Assembly: GCA_030043175.1 (NCBI GenBank)
Contig: JASHYD010001377.1
Location: 1-8,473, forward strand
From: Xanthobacteraceae bacterium
GTDB taxonomy: Bacteria; Pseudomonadota; Alphaproteobacteria; Rhizobiales; Xanthobacteraceae
DNA: 8,473 nucleotides
Direction of reading: 5' to 3'
Within the stretch, counting starts at the first letter, position 1. Each line of letters begins with the position of its first letter. The notes beneath the pieces were generated by a model, which searched no databases, was not told the DNA's origin, and saw only the letters and a list, made by a program, of their open reading frames with translations. This document shows positions 6,553 to 8,473 of this stretch, in pieces. A program made the position numbers and the translations under genes.

Positions 6553-6929
6553 GGGTCGTCGCTTTATGGTGCTTGGAGCCCACACCTGATCGATTGAAAG
6601 CGGCCTGGGAAAGAAGAGCGCTTTCCATCGGATCAGCAGGCCGACGCTATCGACTGAACGCTTATTCTCATGCCGCCGCGACTTATCTGCGACCGTGGCA
6701 AGCAATCCCAAGGAAATGCGCCTCGCACTATGGCTTCCTTGAACGAGATACCCGACGATCTCTTGATCAATGCGGCCGACGAAGTTCGCATCTGCCAGGA
6801 GGTGCTGACAGCGCTCGGGCGCCGCCCAGCCGACCTCGCCCTGTGAGCGGGAAGGCTGCTCGACGGCACACCCGGGCCGTGGGTGCGCCTCAAGCAAATC
6901 TCGTCATGGAGGGTTCCAACCTGACTCAA
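6553..6929. other. 377-bp interval with no established gene; one 38-codon plus-strand frame
   Basis: Mostly featureless. One plus-strand frame (6730-6846) reads MASLNEIPDDLLINAADEVR, then ICQEVLTALGRRPADLAL and a TGA. It is acidic and leucine-rich like a real helical protein, with synonymous codon choice typical of GC-rich genes. There is no close ribosome binding site (AAGGAAA lies about 15 nt upstream), and I recognise no family. It is either a small protein or the decayed end of a larger gene. The part next to 6552 may be the former upstream end of the IS110 element. Confidence 0.45.
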
Positions 6930-7166
6930 TCAACTCCTATAAGCTGAGCAAGCGGTTGCAATTCCTGTGCTGCCAGCAAGGTTAGTTGAATCGATTTTCA
7001 GGACAATCAATATAACCATTGCGCTACTCCGAACTGACGATTTTCGGTTGAAATCGATTAATGGCTCCTTATCGCTAGGCTCGAACTCAGACGAAATCGA
7101 ATCGGCAAGCTCCCAATAATCTTTCTCCTTCCTGCCAAAGTTGCTCACGCCGTGGCGCTTGTTCAT
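6930..7166 (-). CDS. Hypothetical 78-aa protein abutting the GT41 stop
   Basis: Its ATG (7166-7164) directly follows the GT41 stop (7169-7167) with no base between, a TGAATG junction that favours translational coupling. No independent ribosome binding site is clear. The first half is hydrophilic and charged (KRHGVSNFGRKEKDYWELAD, then SISSEFEPSDKEPL); the second holds a short hydrophobic run (AMVILIVLKI) too short to be a sure membrane segment, and it ends in ACSAYRS. Base composition is clearly more AT-rich than in neighbouring genes, which hints at foreign origin or decay. A small hairpin (7038-7056, CGATTTTC/GAAATCG) lies inside it. I recognise no family. It may be a chance extension past GT41. 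Confidence 0.35.
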   Translation of the reverse strand: MNKRHGVSNFGRKEKDYWELADSISSEFEPSDKEPLIDFNRKSSVRSSAMVILIVLKIDSTNLAGSTGIATACSAYRS

Positions 7167-8473
7167 TCATAGATTCCCAGGCGCGTTTTTGGATATCCTT
7201 AGCGTGCTTGGAGGACTCGTTTGAATCTGGTGGGCCGCCTCGTGCAGATACCGGGCGAGGCCTTCGATGCAGGCGCGGTCAGCGTAGAGTTTGCGCTTGT
7301 CGCGGGCGATGCGGGTGGTAAGGGCGCGACGGCGGGTGCCGTCGCGCCCAAGTCCCGTCGCCAGCTCCACGAACCTCTCGGGACAGTCCGCGATGAGCTC
7401 CGGCACGCCCAGCATGGTCAGGATTGCAGCCGAATGCCTGCCGCGCATCAGATCGCCGGCCATGGTCACGACCGGGAGATCCCAGGCGAGCGCCTCGAGC
7501 GTCGAGTTGCAGCCCGACCACTCGAGGCTGTCGAGAAACACATCGGCGATCCGGCTGATCCCGGCGAATCGCTTCATGCTCATGGGCGCCAAGAATCGAC
7601 AATACCGCTCGGCGTCGAGACCCGCCTCGGCAAAAGCCGCAATAAGCCGCTCGCGAAAGATAGTCGTCACCGTGTCACCGTGCGGATATCGAATGAACAG
7701 AAAGCGGGCCTCCGGGACCGCGGAAGCGATTCGCGCGAACACCCAATCGTGCCGTGGCAGATATTTAAACAGCGATTGGCAGCACCAATAGAGCACTGCC
7801 GTTTCCGGCACCCCGAGCTCGGTCCGCGACACCGCGTCGGGTGTCAGCACCGGCGGTTCGTACCAGATCGAGAGGTTCGGCAGCCGGACCAGCCGCTCGG
7901 TGTAGTGCGCATCGGCGCCCGGCGGCTCCATCAACTCGCTGCTGAGATAGTGGTCGATGGTGGGCAGGCCGGACGTGTCGGGGTGTCCCCAGGAGGTCGC
8001 CTGCACCGGGGCGAGGCGCAGCGCCGCCAGCCGGATTGTAACATCGTCCATGCCGATACCCGGGATCAGCAGCACGTGCAGACGGTCGGAGCGGATCGCC
8101 TGCGCCCAGCGCTCGAGCGTCGGCAGCCCCTGCACGAAACGGTAGCACAAGCTTCTGGCAAGCGCCGTCTCCTCGTCCCGATGGCAGCCGATGTAATAGC
8201 CGAACAATTGGAAACGGCTCTTGTCGAGGCCGCGGAGCCAGCCCTTGATGGGGATCTTCCAATTTGAATGGCTGTAAAAGCACGCCGACAGGATGCCGAC
8301 ACGGATCGCTTCGCCCGGCTGCGGGGGCGCGACCTGAGGCGGCGATGCCCAGTCCGGATAGAGGCTCGCCATCACGCGCGCGACGAAGCCGCCGTATATC
8401 GTCTGCAGGTCGCGGTCGCAGCGTCCTTGGTAGGCGAGAAAAAACGGCGAGCAGCTGCCGGTGGCCTCGACCG
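7167..8473 (-). CDS. SPINDLY/O-GlcNAc-transferase-like GT41 protein (5' end outside window)
   Basis: Predicted UDP-sugar glycosyltransferase of the GT41 (COG3914-like) family, which in characterised members modifies Ser/Thr of proteins. The frame stays open to the right edge, with SPFFLAYQGRCDRDLQTIYG coding upstream of the first in-window start near 8375, so the N-terminus, usually TPR repeats, lies beyond it. Visible motifs: VGILSACFYSHSNWK, with the histidine (8268-8270) at the place of the OGT active-site His; ATSWGHPDTSGLPTIDHYLSS; RLVRLPNLSIWYEPP; LFKYLPRHDW, whose lysine (7764-7766) matches the UDP-contacting Lys of human OGT; and the donor loop FLDSLEWSGCNSTLEALAWDLPVVTMAGDLMRGRHSAAIL (split here only by reading order). 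The loop has SGCNST where human OGT has NGHTT, a variant I recall from bacterial members. At least 434 residues are present. It converges on the export genes. The acceptor, protein or sugar, is unknown. Confidence 0.9.
   Translation of the reverse strand, partial: VEATGSCSPFFLAYQGRCDRDLQTIYGGFVARVMASLYPDWASPPQVAPPQPGEAIRVGILSACFYSHSNWKIPIKGWLRGLDKSRFQLFGYYIGCHRDEETALARSLCYRFVQGLPTLERWAQAIRSDRLHVLLIPGIGMDDVTIRLAALRLAPVQATSWGHPDTSGLPTIDHYLSSELMEPPGADAHYTERLVRLPNLSIWYEPPVLTPDAVSRTELGVPETAVLYWCCQSLFKYLPRHDWVFARIASAVPEARFLFIRYPHGDTVTTIFRERLIAAFAEAGLDAERYCRFLAPMSMKRFAGISRIADVFLDSLEWSGCNSTLEALAWDLPVVTMAGDLMRGRHSAAILTMLGVPELIADCPERFVELATGLGRDGTRRRALTTRIARDKRKLYADRACIEGLARYLHEAAHQIQTSPPSTLRISKNAPGNL
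7322..7349. repeat. Perfect 12-bp inverted repeat inside GT41
   Basis: GGGCGCGACGGC (7322-7333) and GCCGTCGCGCCC (7338-7349) pair perfectly around the 4-nt loop GGGT. It falls in the coding region for GRDGTRRRALTTR near the protein C-terminus. So long and GC-rich a stem would fold strongly in the mRNA; it may be chance from arginine and glycine codons, or it may affect translation or transcript stability. Confidence 0.7.

Noticed and set aside
7221..8267. 348-codon plus-strand frame
   Set aside because: It lies fully antisense to the GT41 gene, whose motifs are unmistakable; its length is a by-product of high GC content.
1..8473. CRISPR arrays, tRNA or rRNA genes
   Set aside because: No regularly spaced repeats, cloverleaf sequence or rRNA-like conserved blocks were seen on either strand.

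Overview
The window looks like GC-rich alphaproteobacterial chromosome, most plausibly Bradyrhizobium or a close relative. This is an inference from codon use and from the protein families; no marker gene fixes the species. It carries part of a surface-polysaccharide locus interleaved with gene debris. Five genes look intact in the part that can be seen: a GT2 glycosyltransferase cut by the left edge, a metal-dependent amidohydrolase with a Tat-like N-terminus, an ABC-2 polysaccharide export permease and ATPase pair (Wzm/Wzt type), and a SPINDLY/O-GlcNAc-transferase-like GT41 protein on the minus strand, cut by the right edge.

Layout. 1-1448 (+) is the C-terminal part of a tandem-domain GT2 enzyme. 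1449-2211 has no gene I recognise, only two short hairpins just after the GT2 stop. 2236-3414 (+) is the amidohydrolase. 3415-4290 is a mosaic: a sigma-54-like promoter match, a 39-codon open frame with a perfect 20-bp palindrome, a short frame resembling the start of DUF4167-type proteins behind a good ribosome binding site, and a decayed piece of a polysaccharide-cluster glycosyltransferase or methyltransferase. 4291-5951 (+) is the Wzm/Wzt pair. 5952-6929 is mostly non-coding, with a truncated IS110-family transposase start on the minus strand. 6930-7166 (-) is a small AT-richer ORF that abuts the GT41 stop codon, and 7167-8473 (-) is GT41.

How the genes fit together. GT2 would build a glycan on a lipid carrier at the cytoplasmic face of the inner membrane, and Wzm/Wzt would export a finished chain. 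Wzt is short and lacks the C-terminal carbohydrate-binding domain of the O9a-type ATPases, so export probably does not depend on recognising a modified chain end. GT41 faces the export genes and may modify proteins or sugars. The amidohydrolase has no obvious role in glycan synthesis and may be a passenger.

No complete new system is visible. The points most worth a second look are the sigma-54-like site with the palindrome and small ORFs behind it, the DUF4167-like fragment, the Tat-like leader on a normally cytosolic enzyme family, and the small ORF fused head-to-tail to GT41. No database search was possible; all family assignments rest on motif recognition.
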